Origin: Gracilinema caldarium DSM 7334
Lineage (GTDB): Bacteria; Spirochaetota; Spirochaetia; Treponematales; Breznakiellaceae
DNA: 64,000 nt
Assembly: GCF_000219725.1 (NCBI RefSeq)
Contig: NC_015732.1
Coordinates: 3,044,972 to 3,108,971, forward strand
Direction: 5' to 3'
This document shows positions 45,453-55,164 of the stretch, piece after piece; position 1 is the first letter of the stretch; each line of letters begins with the position of its first letter. Position numbers and translations under genes: made by a program. Under the pieces are notes generated by a model. That model made no database searches, was not told the DNA's origin, and was given only the letters and a program-made list of their open reading frames with translations.

Positions 45453-46799
45453 ATGAAAACTATAAAAGAGCGGCTTGATGCCCTTGGAACACATATTCCA
45501 GACATTTTATTACCTAATAAAGATATAGATCTTAAATCCTGGGCAGTCATTGCCTGTGATCAGTTTACTCAAGACAGTTTTTTTTGGGATGGCCTCGCCC
45601 AACAAATCGGGGAAAAACCATCTCTCCTTTCAATGATTTTCCCGGAAATATATTTGGAAGATACAGACAAAGCGGCTCGGATTATGAAGATCCGGCAAGC
45701 GATGAAAAAGGCTATTACATCAGACTATTTTGATGAACCTGTTCATGGTATGATTTATGTAGAACGGTCAACACCCCACCGACCCTGTCGGCGTGGACTG
45801 GTACTGGCCCTCGACCTGGAGCACTATGATTGGCATCCAGAGGCACAGCATCTCATTAGGGCTACTGAAGGCACCGTTCAGGAACGTCTTCCCCCTCGTA
45901 TCGAAATCCGTCGAGGAGCCCCACTTGAAAGTCCTCACATTATAGTTCTCATCGATGACCCAGAACGTCAGCTTATAGAAGGCCTTGGAAAACGGGCAAA
46001 AACAAAACCATACCGATACAGCACCCAACTCATGGCCGATGCAGGTAGAATTACCGGTTGGGTACTTGATACTCAAAAAGACTTTGAATATCTTGCAGAA
46101 CATTTAGAACGACTCGTACGGCAAGCAATTGCCAGAGATGGAAGGACAAGCCCATCCGCAGAACCTTTTCTCTATGCAGTTGGGGATGGAAACCATTCAC
46201 TTGCTACTGCTAAAGCGGTATGGGAAGAATATAAAGCAACCCATTATCATGAACCGGATATTATGGAACATCCAGCCCGATATGCTTTGGTAGAACTGGA
46301 AAATCTCTATGATGAAGGTATTGAGTTTGAACCAATCCACCGTCTTCTCTTTGGGACTAGCTTGAAAGAAATTGAACAGCTCTTACAAAAGGAACTTTCA
46401 GCAAAAACTAAAATAATTGAAGACATTGGACACCTCACTGCATCCCTTACTGAGCCTTCAGCCCATACCATTCAGTATGGGCTGGTTTCGAAGGATGGCC
46501 TGAGGCTTATTTCAATCTCTGGTACTGCAATTGCTACTGCGCCGATCCAGCCAGTCCTTGACCGTTTTATTAGTGAAAATCAGGGAAAACTTACCATCGA
46601 TTATATCCATGGGAGCCGGGAAACTACCAATTTATCCCTCGCCGCTCCAGACAGAGTTGGAATATTGCTGCCACCGGTGAGTAAGGGGGATCTTTTCGTA
46701 ACCGTCGGAAAATCTGGCCCCTTACCCAGAAAAAGTTTTTCCATGGGAGAAGGGATAGAAAAGCGCTTCTATCTTGAATGTCGGAGGCTTTTTGTGTAA
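45453..46799 (+). CDS. DUF1015-family protein
   Basis: 448 residues. Typical marks of the family are SWAVIACDQFTQDSFFW near the N-terminus, a central YAVGDGNHSLATAKAVWEEYK and a C-terminal domain with TIDYIHGSRE. The family (SerC-like, often near serine biosynthesis genes) has no settled function; a kinase-like or phosphatase role has been proposed by others. The ATG at 45453 has AAGGAG upstream; an in-frame TTG eight codons earlier is unlikely because it overlaps the promoter. Confidence 0.85.
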   Translation: MKTIKERLDALGTHIPDILLPNKDIDLKSWAVIACDQFTQDSFFWDGLAQQIGEKPSLLSMIFPEIYLEDTDKAARIMKIRQAMKKAITSDYFDEPVHGMIYVERSTPHRPCRRGLVLALDLEHYDWHPEAQHLIRATEGTVQERLPPRIEIRRGAPLESPHIIVLIDDPERQLIEGLGKRAKTKPYRYSTQLMADAGRITGWVLDTQKDFEYLAEHLERLVRQAIARDGRTSPSAEPFLYAVGDGNHSLATAKAVWEEYKATHYHEPDIMEHPARYALVELENLYDEGIEFEPIHRLLFGTSLKEIEQLLQKELSAKTKIIEDIGHLTASLTEPSAHTIQYGLVSKDGLRLISISGTAIATAPIQPVLDRFISENQGKLTIDYIHGSRETTNLSLAAPDRVGILLPPVSKGDLFVTVGKSGPLPRKSFSMGEGIEKRFYLECRRLFV

Positions 46800-46813
46800 T
46801 ATAAGACCACATC

Positions 46814-46896
46814 GCCGGCGTGGTGAAATGGCAGACACGGTAGACTCAAAATCTACTGATCGCGAGATCGTATCGGTTCAAGTCCGATCGCCGGCA
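46814..46896 (+). tRNA. tRNA-Leu (anticodon CAA)
   Basis: 83 bases folding as a class II tRNA. Acceptor GCCGGCG pairs with CGCCGGC; anticodon stem GTAGA/TCTAC encloses loop CTCAAAA, anticodon CAA reading UUG; long variable arm with GATC/GATC stem; T-stem ATCGG/CCGAT around TTCAAGT. CCA is not encoded after the discriminator A. It begins 14 bases after the DUF1015 stop and is followed by a strong terminator. Confidence 0.97.
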
Positions 46897-46905
46897 TATG
46901 CAACA

Positions 46906-46941
46906 ACGGGAGGTCCATTGAATGGACCTCCCGTTTTTTTT
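46906..46941 (+). terminator. Strong intrinsic terminator after tRNA-Leu
   Basis: A perfect 13-bp stem (ACGGGAGGTCCAT, three-base loop, ATGGACCTCCCGT, 46906-46934) runs into eight T's. It closes the DUF1015-tRNA transcript. Confidence 0.9.
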
Positions 46942-46959
46942 AGGACGAACTTGTACCGA

Positions 46960-47025
46960 AGGGGCCGCCGAACGAAGGTGAGGAAGAGGGGCCAGGATGG
47001 CCCCGGCAGGCCCCGCAGGCGGCCT
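46960..47025. other. GC-rich structured segment downstream of tRNA-Leu
   Basis: About 65 bases of high GC content. Outer arms GGCCGCC (46963-46969) and GGCGGCC (47018-47024) are perfectly complementary and enclose a perfect inner hairpin GGGGCCA/TGGCCCC (46988-47004). No gene is convincing here. It may be a dispersed repeat or a remnant of an element inserted at the tRNA. Confidence 0.4.
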
Positions 47026-47059
47026 GGAAGTCCGAAGCAGGATGCTGAGGACTGGAAGG

Positions 47060-47072
47060 CAAGTCCGATCGC
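47060..47072. repeat. 13-base copy of the tRNA-Leu 3' region
   Basis: CAAGTCCGATCGC exactly repeats tRNA positions 46879-46891 (T-loop into acceptor), 181 bases downstream and in the same orientation. Such partial tRNA duplications mark attachment sites left by integrases; chance or a degraded second tRNA are alternatives. Confidence 0.4.
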
Positions 47073-47103
47073 TATCAAAAGTAGGATGGTTATTCAGAGA
47101 GAT

Positions 47104-47886
47104 CTATTCAGCAGTATAGTAATGCAGAAAAGCTAAGGCATACTGCTGGATATTTTCAAAATAGGTTCGAATAAACAAGCTGAGTTCCACGCCTACAAAC
47201 CGATAATGCCAGCTTTCCCATCGATAGCCAGTTACAGATTCCATATTTTCTGGATATGAAAGGGACCATCCATACCGCCAGGCATTTTGTTCCAGCCAGC
47301 GGCTCTGGGCTGTCTTTGCAAAGGAGTCATCGATACTCCCAAAATCGACAGCTAGCCCTAGCTGATGCTGGCTGTGTCCCGGTTTCGCAGATTCCCTATC
47401 AGCCGCTGCCTGTCCCATCGTTTTAACATTTCGTTCATAAACCTGTTTCTGGTACTGATAACTACGATAACAGGAAGAGACAACCAATGTCACCCCATCA
47501 ACCTTTGCAGCTTGGGCCATACTATTAAGCGCAAGAGAGGCCGACTTTCTTAGTTGTAAGCCCGAACGGTTTAATAGATATGAACCACTGGTTAACGTAA
47601 CTAAATCGCTGGGTTCGTATTCAGTGTCCAAAGCATGATGTTTATCGACCAAACGCCATAGATAGTGGTCTTGGGATGTAATTGTTGTAATTGCTTTAAT
47701 GAAGTTTTCAGGATTGGCTCTCATTTCATACAAGAGTTTTTCTTGAATAGTTAGAGGCACTTTGGCAGCCTCAAGGGCTTTCTGAAGCTTTAGTTCTGCT
47801 TCCGCACTTCTCTTTTGAGCAGAAACAGGAATACAGCCCATCAATACAAAAAAAGACAAGATAATATAACGAAATATTTTCATCAT
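47104..47886 (-). CDS. M15 D-alanyl-D-alanine carboxypeptidase, probable lipoprotein
   Basis: 260 residues. An N-terminal signal ends in LMGC, a plausible spirochaete lipobox at Cys18 (a signal-peptidase I cut after VSA is the alternative). The VanY/M15B catalytic motifs are SQHQLGLAVDFG with zinc His and Asp, and WESWHYRFVG with catalytic Glu/zinc His, followed by a normal C-terminus. It would trim peptidoglycan stem peptides in the periplasm. Five bases after the STAS gene, so it ends the SpoIIE operon. Confidence 0.88.
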   Translation of the reverse strand: MMKIFRYIILSFFVLMGCIPVSAQKRSAEAELKLQKALEAAKVPLTIQEKLLYEMRANPENFIKAITTITSQDHYLWRLVDKHHALDTEYEPSDLVTLTSGSYLLNRSGLQLRKSASLALNSMAQAAKVDGVTLVVSSCYRSYQYQKQVYERNVKTMGQAAADRESAKPGHSQHQLGLAVDFGSIDDSFAKTAQSRWLEQNAWRYGWSLSYPENMESVTGYRWESWHYRFVGVELSLFIRTYFENIQQYALAFLHYYTAE

Positions 47887-47890
47887 TCTG

Positions 47891-48217
47891 CTATCGGACT
47901 TCGTTCAAAGAACGTATTATCGGAAAAAGTTCAGGGAAACCGGTAGAATCGATAGCCATCCTGACAATTTCACTGGGATTCATAATATAGAGCCGATGCC
48001 CCCGCTCTTGCCCTATCTCCACTGCAGACATGAGAACCCCAAGACCTGAAGAAGAAAGACTGGAAACTCGAGCCATATCTAAAACAAGATTCGTTCGTTC
48101 AATGAGATTATACACCCGTTGTTGAAAGTCACTGTAGGTATATGAATTCACCGTACCAATGATTTCAAGCATTACATAGGTATCCCCTTGACGTTCAGTA
48201 ATATTGAGATGGTCCAT
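47891..48217 (-). CDS. STAS-domain anti-sigma factor antagonist
   Basis: 108-residue single STAS domain like SpoIIAA/RsbV. The phosphorylatable serine region is LDMARVSSLSSSGLGVLMSAVE, with several adjacent serines. In known partner-switching pathways a SpoIIE-type phosphatase dephosphorylates this protein so it can capture an anti-sigma kinase. Two such phosphatases are encoded immediately upstream, but no RsbW-type kinase or sigma factor is adjacent. Confidence 0.9.
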   Translation of the reverse strand: MDHLNITERQGDTYVMLEIIGTVNSYTYSDFQQRVYNLIERTNLVLDMARVSSLSSSGLGVLMSAVEIGQERGHRLYIMNPSEIVRMAIDSTGFPELFPIIRSLNEVR

Positions 48218-48232
48218 ATAACCTCCTATAAA

Positions 48233-50374
48233 TTACATAAACTTTATAGCAAGTATCGTAATATCATCATTAATTTCCTGGGAGATAAATTCGATTACAT
48301 CTTCATTCAAGAACCGGACTATACGCTCCGCTGAAAGGCTTCGATTTTCCAGAAGACTGGCCTGTAGCCGCTCTTTCCCAAAACGCACGCCCCGGACCGA
48401 TTCTGCATCGATTAGACCATCGGTCGTTACCAACAAAATATCACCTGCTTTAAAACCTGCTTTACGCACGTTTATATAAGGGGCAATATCCTTAACAAAT
48501 CCAAGTACTTTTCCAGCACCTTGAATCTCAACAGGATTGTTATAAGAGGAAGACAAAAGCAACATGGTAGGTATACCACAGTTGATATAATAGAGACTCC
48601 GTTCATTAAAATCGAATAATCCGATAAATCCTGCAAAGAAGGTCCCCCGGGGAAGGTATTCCTTTATAAAACCGTTTACCCGGATAATAAGGGTCTTAAA
48701 ATCCTTCGTTTCTTTTAAATAGGTCCGTATGATTGATTTTAAAATAACCATGGACATACTGGCATTTAAACCCTTCCCCGATACATCTCCCATAACACAA
48801 ATATAACGATCCTTGGTAAGTCGGATAAAATCAATAAAGTCACCACCCAACTTACGGGCAGAACGGGTCATAAAAGAAATATCCGCATGGGGGTGCTCAA
48901 TCCTATCTATATTTTCCTGAAGAGATTGAATAATCTGTTCAGAGTATTCAAGCTCCCGGTCCACGGTCATAACGAGCGATTCCTGCGCAATATTTTTTAA
49001 ATAATAGGCAGTAACGAACAGCTTCCCATAAATACGTCGTAATGCATCATAGTCATAATCGAGGAATTCTGCCCCATTTGATTTTGCTCCCAAGAGGAGA
49101 GCTCCAATAACAGATCGGCCATCCCGAAGCAGAACCAGAGCATCTGCATTATATTTATCCAGCAATGCAAGCAGCTCTTCCTTGACCGTGTGATAATCAT
49201 AATTAGTGATTATTTCTGTTTTAATAAGAATCGAAACATCTTCATTTAATAGATGATCGATACCAGGGCTCTTTCTTGGTATGTAAGATTTTTCATCTTG
49301 CAAAGCATTAGAATTGGATCTAATTAAAACGAGTTGTTCTTCATCATTTTCAATAAAAAGATGAACCGATGAACAGCCCATGTTTTTTTGGATTCGTTGT
49401 AAAAACTCAGTGATTACTGCATCACGCCCCAGTGAATAGTCAAGTTTAGACAGGTCTTCTTCGAGCCGTTCTGCATAGGCGCCACGCCCCTGAAGTAGGG
49501 CTTTAAATCGAGCTCTGAGTTTTCTACTGATGACATCCACGACAAGGAAGATAACAACTCCGACAAAAAATAGGATTATAAATGATGAACCATGAAACAA
49601 TAAATATGCTATTGTATAAAGTATACCGCTGATACCCCCAACAACAAGTGAATACAGGATAAATGAGAAGAGAGAGCTTGCAACCGCCCGTACATCAATA
49701 AGCCTTGTAATAGAAACCCCATACCCAAGAATTAATGCAAGCAGAGTTCCACCGAGCATCATAAATGGATAGGTCCATACAAGACCAAATTGAACGGGTA
49801 ACAATACTGCAAGAGTAAAATTGATAACATATCCAATACAAAGCCCGATTATTACTAAAAGGGTTTGTAATTTAAATATTTGACTCCTAAAAAAGAGACG
49901 CCGTACAAATAGTATTATTCCGCTTATAATACCAAGAGAAAAACCACCTACAGTAACAGGAATAAATAAGGGGCCCCTCACATGAATCAATTCACCTGCT
50001 TCATAGGTTGCCTGAACTTCATATAAATCTGAAAAGAGAATAACTATGGCAAATCCTGCCCATAATAACAATCCCAAGGTTCGTAATACACTAAGATTCT
50101 TTTCATAGGGAAAAGAGAGAGCTAGTAAAAACACAAGGATATGCGTACCAACAATAGCGGACGCAGTTAATCGAATAAAAAATAGGGCGACTCCTGCATA
50201 ACGTGATATAGCAGCTGAGTAACCAGCACCTAGACTAAAGGCTGCAACAGCCGCCGCAAAAAAATAATAAAATATTAATTGTGTATTCTGTGTATCAGAT
50301 CGACGAAAGCGAACTCGAAAACCATATACAAGTAAAAACGCAGAAAGAGCATAATTTAAAATAGAAATTATCAT
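48233..50374 (-). CDS. Membrane SpoIIE/RsbU-type PP2C phosphatase with GAF-like domain
   Basis: 713 residues. Residues ~1-290 form seven to eight membrane helices resembling the sensor half of some histidine kinases; ~310-455 look GAF-like; a short coiled helix leads to a PPM/SpoIIE phosphatase domain (~485-713) with metal motifs KLGGDFIDF, MGDVSGKGLNAS, TTDGLIDAE and NDDITIL. All metal aspartates are present. It probably senses a membrane or cytoplasmic signal and dephosphorylates the STAS protein encoded 15 bases downstream. Confidence 0.88.
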   Translation of the reverse strand: MIISILNYALSAFLLVYGFRVRFRRSDTQNTQLIFYYFFAAAVAAFSLGAGYSAAISRYAGVALFFIRLTASAIVGTHILVFLLALSFPYEKNLSVLRTLGLLLWAGFAIVILFSDLYEVQATYEAGELIHVRGPLFIPVTVGGFSLGIISGIILFVRRLFFRSQIFKLQTLLVIIGLCIGYVINFTLAVLLPVQFGLVWTYPFMMLGGTLLALILGYGVSITRLIDVRAVASSLFSFILYSLVVGGISGILYTIAYLLFHGSSFIILFFVGVVIFLVVDVISRKLRARFKALLQGRGAYAERLEEDLSKLDYSLGRDAVITEFLQRIQKNMGCSSVHLFIENDEEQLVLIRSNSNALQDEKSYIPRKSPGIDHLLNEDVSILIKTEIITNYDYHTVKEELLALLDKYNADALVLLRDGRSVIGALLLGAKSNGAEFLDYDYDALRRIYGKLFVTAYYLKNIAQESLVMTVDRELEYSEQIIQSLQENIDRIEHPHADISFMTRSARKLGGDFIDFIRLTKDRYICVMGDVSGKGLNASMSMVILKSIIRTYLKETKDFKTLIIRVNGFIKEYLPRGTFFAGFIGLFDFNERSLYYINCGIPTMLLLSSSYNNPVEIQGAGKVLGFVKDIAPYINVRKAGFKAGDILLVTTDGLIDAESVRGVRFGKERLQASLLENRSLSAERIVRFLNEDVIEFISQEINDDITILAIKFM

Positions 50375-50377
50375 TTT

Positions 50378-51763
50378 TTACTCCTGAACTTTTGCTACCA
50401 GAACTGTTACGTCATCTCGAAGTTTCGTCCCTGAGGCATGGGTAATTACCAGATCCGACAGTTTCTGGACAAATTCCTGAGCTGAACAGCGGGACTCCTC
50501 AACCACAAAATCTATCCAGCCTTCGGTGTCTCCAAGCATTTCACCCTGTTCATTACTAACCTCAGAAACACCGTCTGAAGCCATGAGAATAACATCACCA
50601 GGAAGAAGCTTCACTGTATCAACACCGACCGAATCAAGATCCAAAATGCCGATAACACTGCAGTTGGAACCAAGCCGACGAATCTGACGGCCTGCCTTTG
50701 TTTCTGAAATGATTAGAGGGTCAGCCATCGAAGCATTGATATAGGAAAGCTCCATTTTTTGGGTATCAAGCAATCCCAGAAAGAGAACGGTATATTTATC
50801 CTGCAGTTTCATGCCTTTAATTGCCCCATCTACCGTTCGTACCACCTGTTCAAGCTCATCCTTTTTTTCCATAATACGGATTGTATTCACAACAATACCC
50901 ATGATGAGAGCCGCTGCAAGTCCTTTACCTGATACATCACCAAGCAAAAGGAGGGTGCGATCAGTGTCGATTGGTAGTACATCATAATAGTCACCGGAAA
51001 CATTTACTAAGGGCTTGAAATAAGAAGCCAGCTCTACCTTTGGAATTTCGGGGAGTTTTTTAGGTAAAAAAGCTCGCTGTGTTTCGGCTACCATCGACCA
51101 TTCCTTTGAAACAGCTGCAATTGCAAACATTTTTTCAATAGTTTCATTTCTTTTAAGGAAATTAGCATATTCAGCAAAAATCTCAGGGAATATTTCCTTA
51201 TCAATATTCCTGACAAATCGCATAAATACATAACAATGAAGGTTTCCACTGACAAGAAAAAAGCCCCTTCCTATACGATGATTGGAAACTAAATCTAAAT
51301 TGTCATCAAAAAAATAAATACCATCTTTCCAGGATTCATAATGACGAACCAGTTCATCGAATACATGCTGATCCATACCAATAATGGTTGGACTGTTATA
51401 CACCATGTACCGCTTGGTCATTTCCATAAACATGATGGTACTATCAGCATGTTTTTCCAATATTTCACGAAAAGCACTGATTAGGTCTCCAATTGTAAAG
51501 CAAAATCGAAGCCGATCAACAAAATGAACTAATAATCGGGTATCTCCTCGATTATAAAACCAATCTTTAATCAATCCTTGAATTCGCTGATTGATATAAT
51601 CATAAAAAAAACGGACAAGCACAAAGACCGTACCGGCTACTAACATTAAACCCCAAAAAGGAAGTTCACGGCTTAAAATTGGTGTTGCAACTGCAAAAAC
51701 AACCATACTTATAACTAGAATGGTTGTCTCAAAAGTTTTTGCTATCGATCTATACATATTCAC
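50378..51763 (-). CDS. Membrane SpoIIE/RsbU-type PP2C phosphatase
   Basis: 461 residues. Two N-terminal membrane helices (about 12-55), a middle sensor-like region without a recognised family (~70-210), then a SpoIIE phosphatase domain with VSGDYYDVLPID, LGDVSGKGLAAAL, ASDGVSEVSNE and LRDDVTVL, all metal-binding aspartates intact. Three bases separate it from the second phosphatase gene, so the two enzymes are made together; they may be alternative inputs to one STAS protein. Confidence 0.88.
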   Translation of the reverse strand: MNMYRSIAKTFETTILVISMVVFAVATPILSRELPFWGLMLVAGTVFVLVRFFYDYINQRIQGLIKDWFYNRGDTRLLVHFVDRLRFCFTIGDLISAFREILEKHADSTIMFMEMTKRYMVYNSPTIIGMDQHVFDELVRHYESWKDGIYFFDDNLDLVSNHRIGRGFFLVSGNLHCYVFMRFVRNIDKEIFPEIFAEYANFLKRNETIEKMFAIAAVSKEWSMVAETQRAFLPKKLPEIPKVELASYFKPLVNVSGDYYDVLPIDTDRTLLLLGDVSGKGLAAALIMGIVVNTIRIMEKKDELEQVVRTVDGAIKGMKLQDKYTVLFLGLLDTQKMELSYINASMADPLIISETKAGRQIRRLGSNCSVIGILDLDSVGVDTVKLLPGDVILMASDGVSEVSNEQGEMLGDTEGWIDFVVEESRCSAQEFVQKLSDLVITHASGTKLRDDVTVLVAKVQE

Positions 51764-51801
51764 ACCACCTTCTATTTTATACAGCCGGTTTTATACTATT
51801 G

Positions 51802-52416
51802 TCAATTTTGAATAATTTCCCTAATAAATGACATAAGAACCGAAAGGGCATTTTCGTTATGACCTCCCTCAGGGATGATAATATCAGCATAGGCCTTTGT
51901 CGGTTCTATAAACTCAAAATGCCCCGGTCGAACCACATTGATATACTGATCGATTACAGAATCAACAGTTCGCCCCCGTTCGTTAATATCTCGCTGAAGT
52001 CGACGGATAAAACGAATATCATCAGGAGTATCGACAAAAATCTTAAGATCAATAAGTTCCCGCACCAACTTATTTGTATAAATCATAATACCTTCAAAGA
52101 TTATCAATTTTTTAGGTTCTATATGAACCGTTTCGTCTTTACGCCGATGATGAACAAAGTCATATTGGGGCATTTCAATGGCTTTACCAGCTTTTAGCGC
52201 AAGCAGATGCTCGATCAGCAAATTATTATCAAAAGCTTCAGGATGATCAAAATTAAAAGCAGTTATATTATTATTGGAGATGAATTCAGCAGATTTGTAA
52301 TAATTATCCTGGGCAAGAAATACAAAATCAGAAAAAAGTTCAGAAATTTTCCGTACAATCGTTGTTTTTCCGGATCCAGATCCTCCACAGATACCAATGA
52401 CTTTGCAATCACTCAT
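51802..52416 (-). CDS. udk: Uridine kinase
   Basis: 204 residues. P-loop GGSGSGKTT at 11-19, DNYYK in the substrate region, FDHPEAFD and the YDFVHHRRK segment are characteristic of uridine/cytidine kinases, which phosphorylate uridine to UMP for pyrimidine salvage. It lies 38 bases before the first phosphatase gene on the same strand and may be transcribed with it, although the functions are unrelated. Confidence 0.92.
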   Translation of the reverse strand: MSDCKVIGICGGSGSGKTTIVRKISELFSDFVFLAQDNYYKSAEFISNNNITAFNFDHPEAFDNNLLIEHLLALKAGKAIEMPQYDFVHHRRKDETVHIEPKKLIIFEGIMIYTNKLVRELIDLKIFVDTPDDIRFIRRLQRDINERGRTVDSVIDQYINVVRPGHFEFIEPTKAYADIIIPEGGHNENALSVLMSFIREIIQN

Positions 52417-52488
52417 TAAAAGAATGCCTCCGCAGGCCAGTATACCCTATGACTAGTAGGGACGCAACCAGGCCTGCAAAAAGACTAC

Positions 52489-53841
52489 TTATTTACTGAA
52501 TATTCCAAAACCGTTTAAAAAGACTAAAACAATAAGAGCTGGACTTATATACTTAATAAAACCATATACTGCATATATATAACATTTCTTCCCCTTTTCG
52601 GCAATTTCTAGCTCCTGGATAAGGTCAGATGCAACAACTCTCCAACCTGCGACAATAGCAATAGCAAGACCACCTAAAGGTAGAAGAAGATTCTGCTGTA
52701 TATAATCCAGAAGATCAAAAATCACCATATTAAATAGTTTAACCTGTGCCCATGGTCCCAGAGAGAGGGTGGCCGGTACACCTAGGACGAGGATCCCTAA
52801 GGCGGTGATCAGTACTGCTGCAGATCGTTTTACATTCATTTTACCGCTCAACCATGCAACAGGAACCTCTATAAGACTGATCATTGCACCGGTAGCAGCC
52901 AGAGCTGAAAGCAGAAAAAAGAGCACCGTGAAAAGAGTACCCAGTGGCATTTTGGAAAAAACTGCAGGAATCGAAATAAAAAGGAGTGAAGGACCTGATG
53001 CTGGTTCAAAACCAAAGGCAAATACGGCAGGAAAAATCGCTAAGCCGGCAAGAAGAGAAACTAGCGTATCTGCTAAAGCAACCCTCGTGGCATTTGGAAC
53101 AATCCTAACCGAATGTGGCATGTAGGAACCGTAGGTCGTCATGGTACCCATTCCGAGGGACAGTTTAAAGAACGCCAGGCCCAGGGCAGACAGAATGACC
53201 GCGCCGCTTAGCTTGCTGAAATCCGGTGCAAAAAGGAATTCGACACCTTTAAAAGCTCCAGGAAGGGTTAGTGCCCGGATATCACAGAGGAGTAATAGAC
53301 CTAGGAGAACCGGCATGGTTAGTTTTGTAGCCCGTTCAATACCTTTCGATACACCAGCTACAACAATGAAGGATACAAAAATAAGCACCCCAATTTGCCA
53401 TAGAAGAGGTTCTCCGGAACCACGTACCATTGATTCAAAAGCCTTGCCATCGAGAGGCCCCGTACCTGTAAGAGCAGCAACAAGGGACTTATAAATATAG
53501 GAAAACACCCAGCCAGCCACATCGGAATAAAAAGCCATAATAAAAAAGGCCGCCACAATACCCGCATAGCCAATTACAACCCAGAAACCTTCTTGTGGGA
53601 CTACCGCCGCATAAGATCCAACCGCATCTTTCCGCATTTTTCGGCCAATCGCATGTTCTGCCACAAGAATAGGTAATCCCACTAGAGCGACCGCTAAAAG
53701 ATAGGTAAGCACAAAGGCTGCGCCCCCATTCACCCCTGCAAGGTAGGGAAATTTCCAAATATTTCCCAGACCAACCGCAGAAGCAACCGTCGCGGTAAAG
53801 GCTCCAACCGATGATACAAACCCATCACGCTGTTTTTCCAT
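52489..53841 (-). CDS. Sodium-dependent transporter, neurotransmitter:sodium symporter family
   Basis: 450 residues with about 11-12 membrane helices and the LeuT fold. The sodium/substrate site in helix 1 is AVGLGNIWKFPYLAGVNGGAAF, and the unwound helix 6 region YGSYMP/SFSFQ-type segment is represented by LSLGMGTMTTYGSYMP. Bacterial members import amino acids. Substrate not predictable. Isolated gene, 72 bases downstream of udk's start on the same strand. Confidence 0.9.
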   Translation of the reverse strand: MEKQRDGFVSSVGAFTATVASAVGLGNIWKFPYLAGVNGGAAFVLTYLLAVALVGLPILVAEHAIGRKMRKDAVGSYAAVVPQEGFWVVIGYAGIVAAFFIMAFYSDVAGWVFSYIYKSLVAALTGTGPLDGKAFESMVRGSGEPLLWQIGVLIFVSFIVVAGVSKGIERATKLTMPVLLGLLLLCDIRALTLPGAFKGVEFLFAPDFSKLSGAVILSALGLAFFKLSLGMGTMTTYGSYMPHSVRIVPNATRVALADTLVSLLAGLAIFPAVFAFGFEPASGPSLLFISIPAVFSKMPLGTLFTVLFFLLSALAATGAMISLIEVPVAWLSGKMNVKRSAAVLITALGILVLGVPATLSLGPWAQVKLFNMVIFDLLDYIQQNLLLPLGGLAIAIVAGWRVVASDLIQELEIAEKGKKCYIYAVYGFIKYISPALIVLVFLNGFGIFSK

Positions 53842-53932
53842 AACTGATTCCCTCTCAGACTACAAAATTTAAAGACCTTTTTAACTCTGGAGATATTCTG
53901 AATAATTCAGTTTTTATAAGTCTCCTATCGAT

Positions 53933-53981
53933 AAAAAAAGGCTTTATATACTACCATAAAGGCTGATAGCATATAAAGCCT
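53933..53981 (-). terminator. Strong intrinsic terminator after dnaJ
   Basis: On the minus strand a 15-bp stem (53967-53981 with 53939-53953, one G-U pair, 13-base loop) is followed by seven T's (53933-53939). It ends the grpE-dnaK-dnaJ transcript. Confidence 0.85.
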
Positions 53982-54021
53982 ATTAAAGTGCTTCAATATT
54001 GATAAAGTTATAGTCCTACGA

Positions 54022-55143
54022 CTAATTATTCCTCAGTTCTGAGAGCGATATTGGCTGTGGTGATGGATCTTCTCCTTCTACTTTAGCAAGTTCTTCTAAA
54101 AGCTCCCTGCCCCGCTTGGATAGTTTAGTCGGAATCTGAATCATCAATTTGATGTACATATCACCCTTCCTGCCGCCTGAAGGAATACCCTCATCACGGA
54201 TCCTGAGCATTTTTCCATTCTGAATACCCGCGGGGATTTTTACCTTTATCTTTCTATTATCTAGTGTAGTCACATAAAGTTCAGAACCAAGGGCTGCCTG
54301 GGTTATCGAAATTGGAACTGCACAATAAAGGTCAAGGCCATCCCGTTCAAAGTATTCATGGGGTTTTATCCGTATGAATACATACAGGTCCCCATAGGGC
54401 CCCCCATTAGGGCCTGCATCACCCTGATTGGGAATAACAACCCGTTTCCCATCCTCGACCCCAGGCGGGATAGTCACCATAATTTTTTGCTTTTTTCGCT
54501 GGGTACCAGTTCCACCACAGTCCCGGCAGGGGTGTTCAATGACATAACCTTCACCGCCACAGGTCGGACAGGGACTTGCTATTGAAAAGAATCCCTGGCT
54601 TCTGCGGATCTGTCCAGTACCGCCACAGGTGGAACAAACTCGGCGGCCCGAACCACCAGCAGCACCGGTACCATGACAGGTTGAACAGGCTTCATTCCGG
54701 GAATACTGAACCTCGACCTTCGTGCCAAACACAGCATCCTTAAAGGGAATCTCTAAGTCGTACCGAAGGTTAGATCCCTGCCGTAATCCTGATGAAGATT
54801 GGGATGAACGTCGTCCGCCACCGCCAAAAAAGGTATCGAAAATACCAGAAAAATCTCCGAAAATATCTTCGAAATCCCGGAAGGCCGAGGAAAAATCCTG
54901 CTGGCCTCCGCCCATGCCTTCCACTCCGGCGAACCCGAACTGATCATAGGCAGCCCGTTTCTGGTCGTCGGAGAGGACCTCATAGGCCTCGGTGGCCTCC
55001 TTGAATTTTTCCTCCGCCTCTTTATTACCCGGATTTTTATCCGGGTGATATTGGATGGCGAGTTTCCTGTAGGCCTTCTTGATATCATCCTTCGATGCAC
55101 CCTTCTGAAGACCTAAGACTTCGTAGTAATCACGTTTGGCCAC
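54022..55143 (-). CDS. dnaJ: Chaperone DnaJ (Hsp40)
   Basis: 373 residues, class A J-protein: J-domain (1-70, with HPD in [10 protein letters not shown]), Gly/Phe region, four zinc-finger CXXCXGXG repeats ([32 protein letters not shown]) and C-terminal substrate-binding domains. It stimulates the DnaK ATPase and delivers unfolded clients. Last of grpE-dnaK-dnaJ, 21 bases after dnaK. Confidence 0.97.
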   Translation of the reverse strand: MAKRDYYEVLGLQKGASKDDIKKAYRKLAIQYHPDKNPGNKEAEEKFKEATEAYEVLSDDQKRAAYDQFGFAGVEGMGGGQQDFSSAFRDFEDIFGDFSGIFDTFFGGGGRRSSQSSSGLRQGSNLRYDLEIPFKDAVFGTKVEVQYSRNEACSTCHGTGAAGGSGRRVCSTCGGTGQIRRSQGFFSIASPCPTCGGEGYVIEHPCRDCGGTGTQRKKQKIMVTIPPGVEDGKRVVIPNQGDAGPNGGPYGDLYVFIRIKPHEYFERDGLDLYCAVPISITQAALGSELYVTTLDNRKIKVKIPAGIQNGKMLRIRDEGIPSGGRKGDMYIKLMIQIPTKLSKRGRELLEELAKVEGEDPSPQPISLSELRNN

Positions 55144-55164
55144 GTCGGCATCCTTTATTAAAAA

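Noticed and set aside
46774-47136. 120-codon plus-strand frame after the DUF1015 gene
   Set aside because: It runs through tRNA-Leu, the terminator and the GC-rich segment and has no ribosome site; a by-product of GC-rich DNA.
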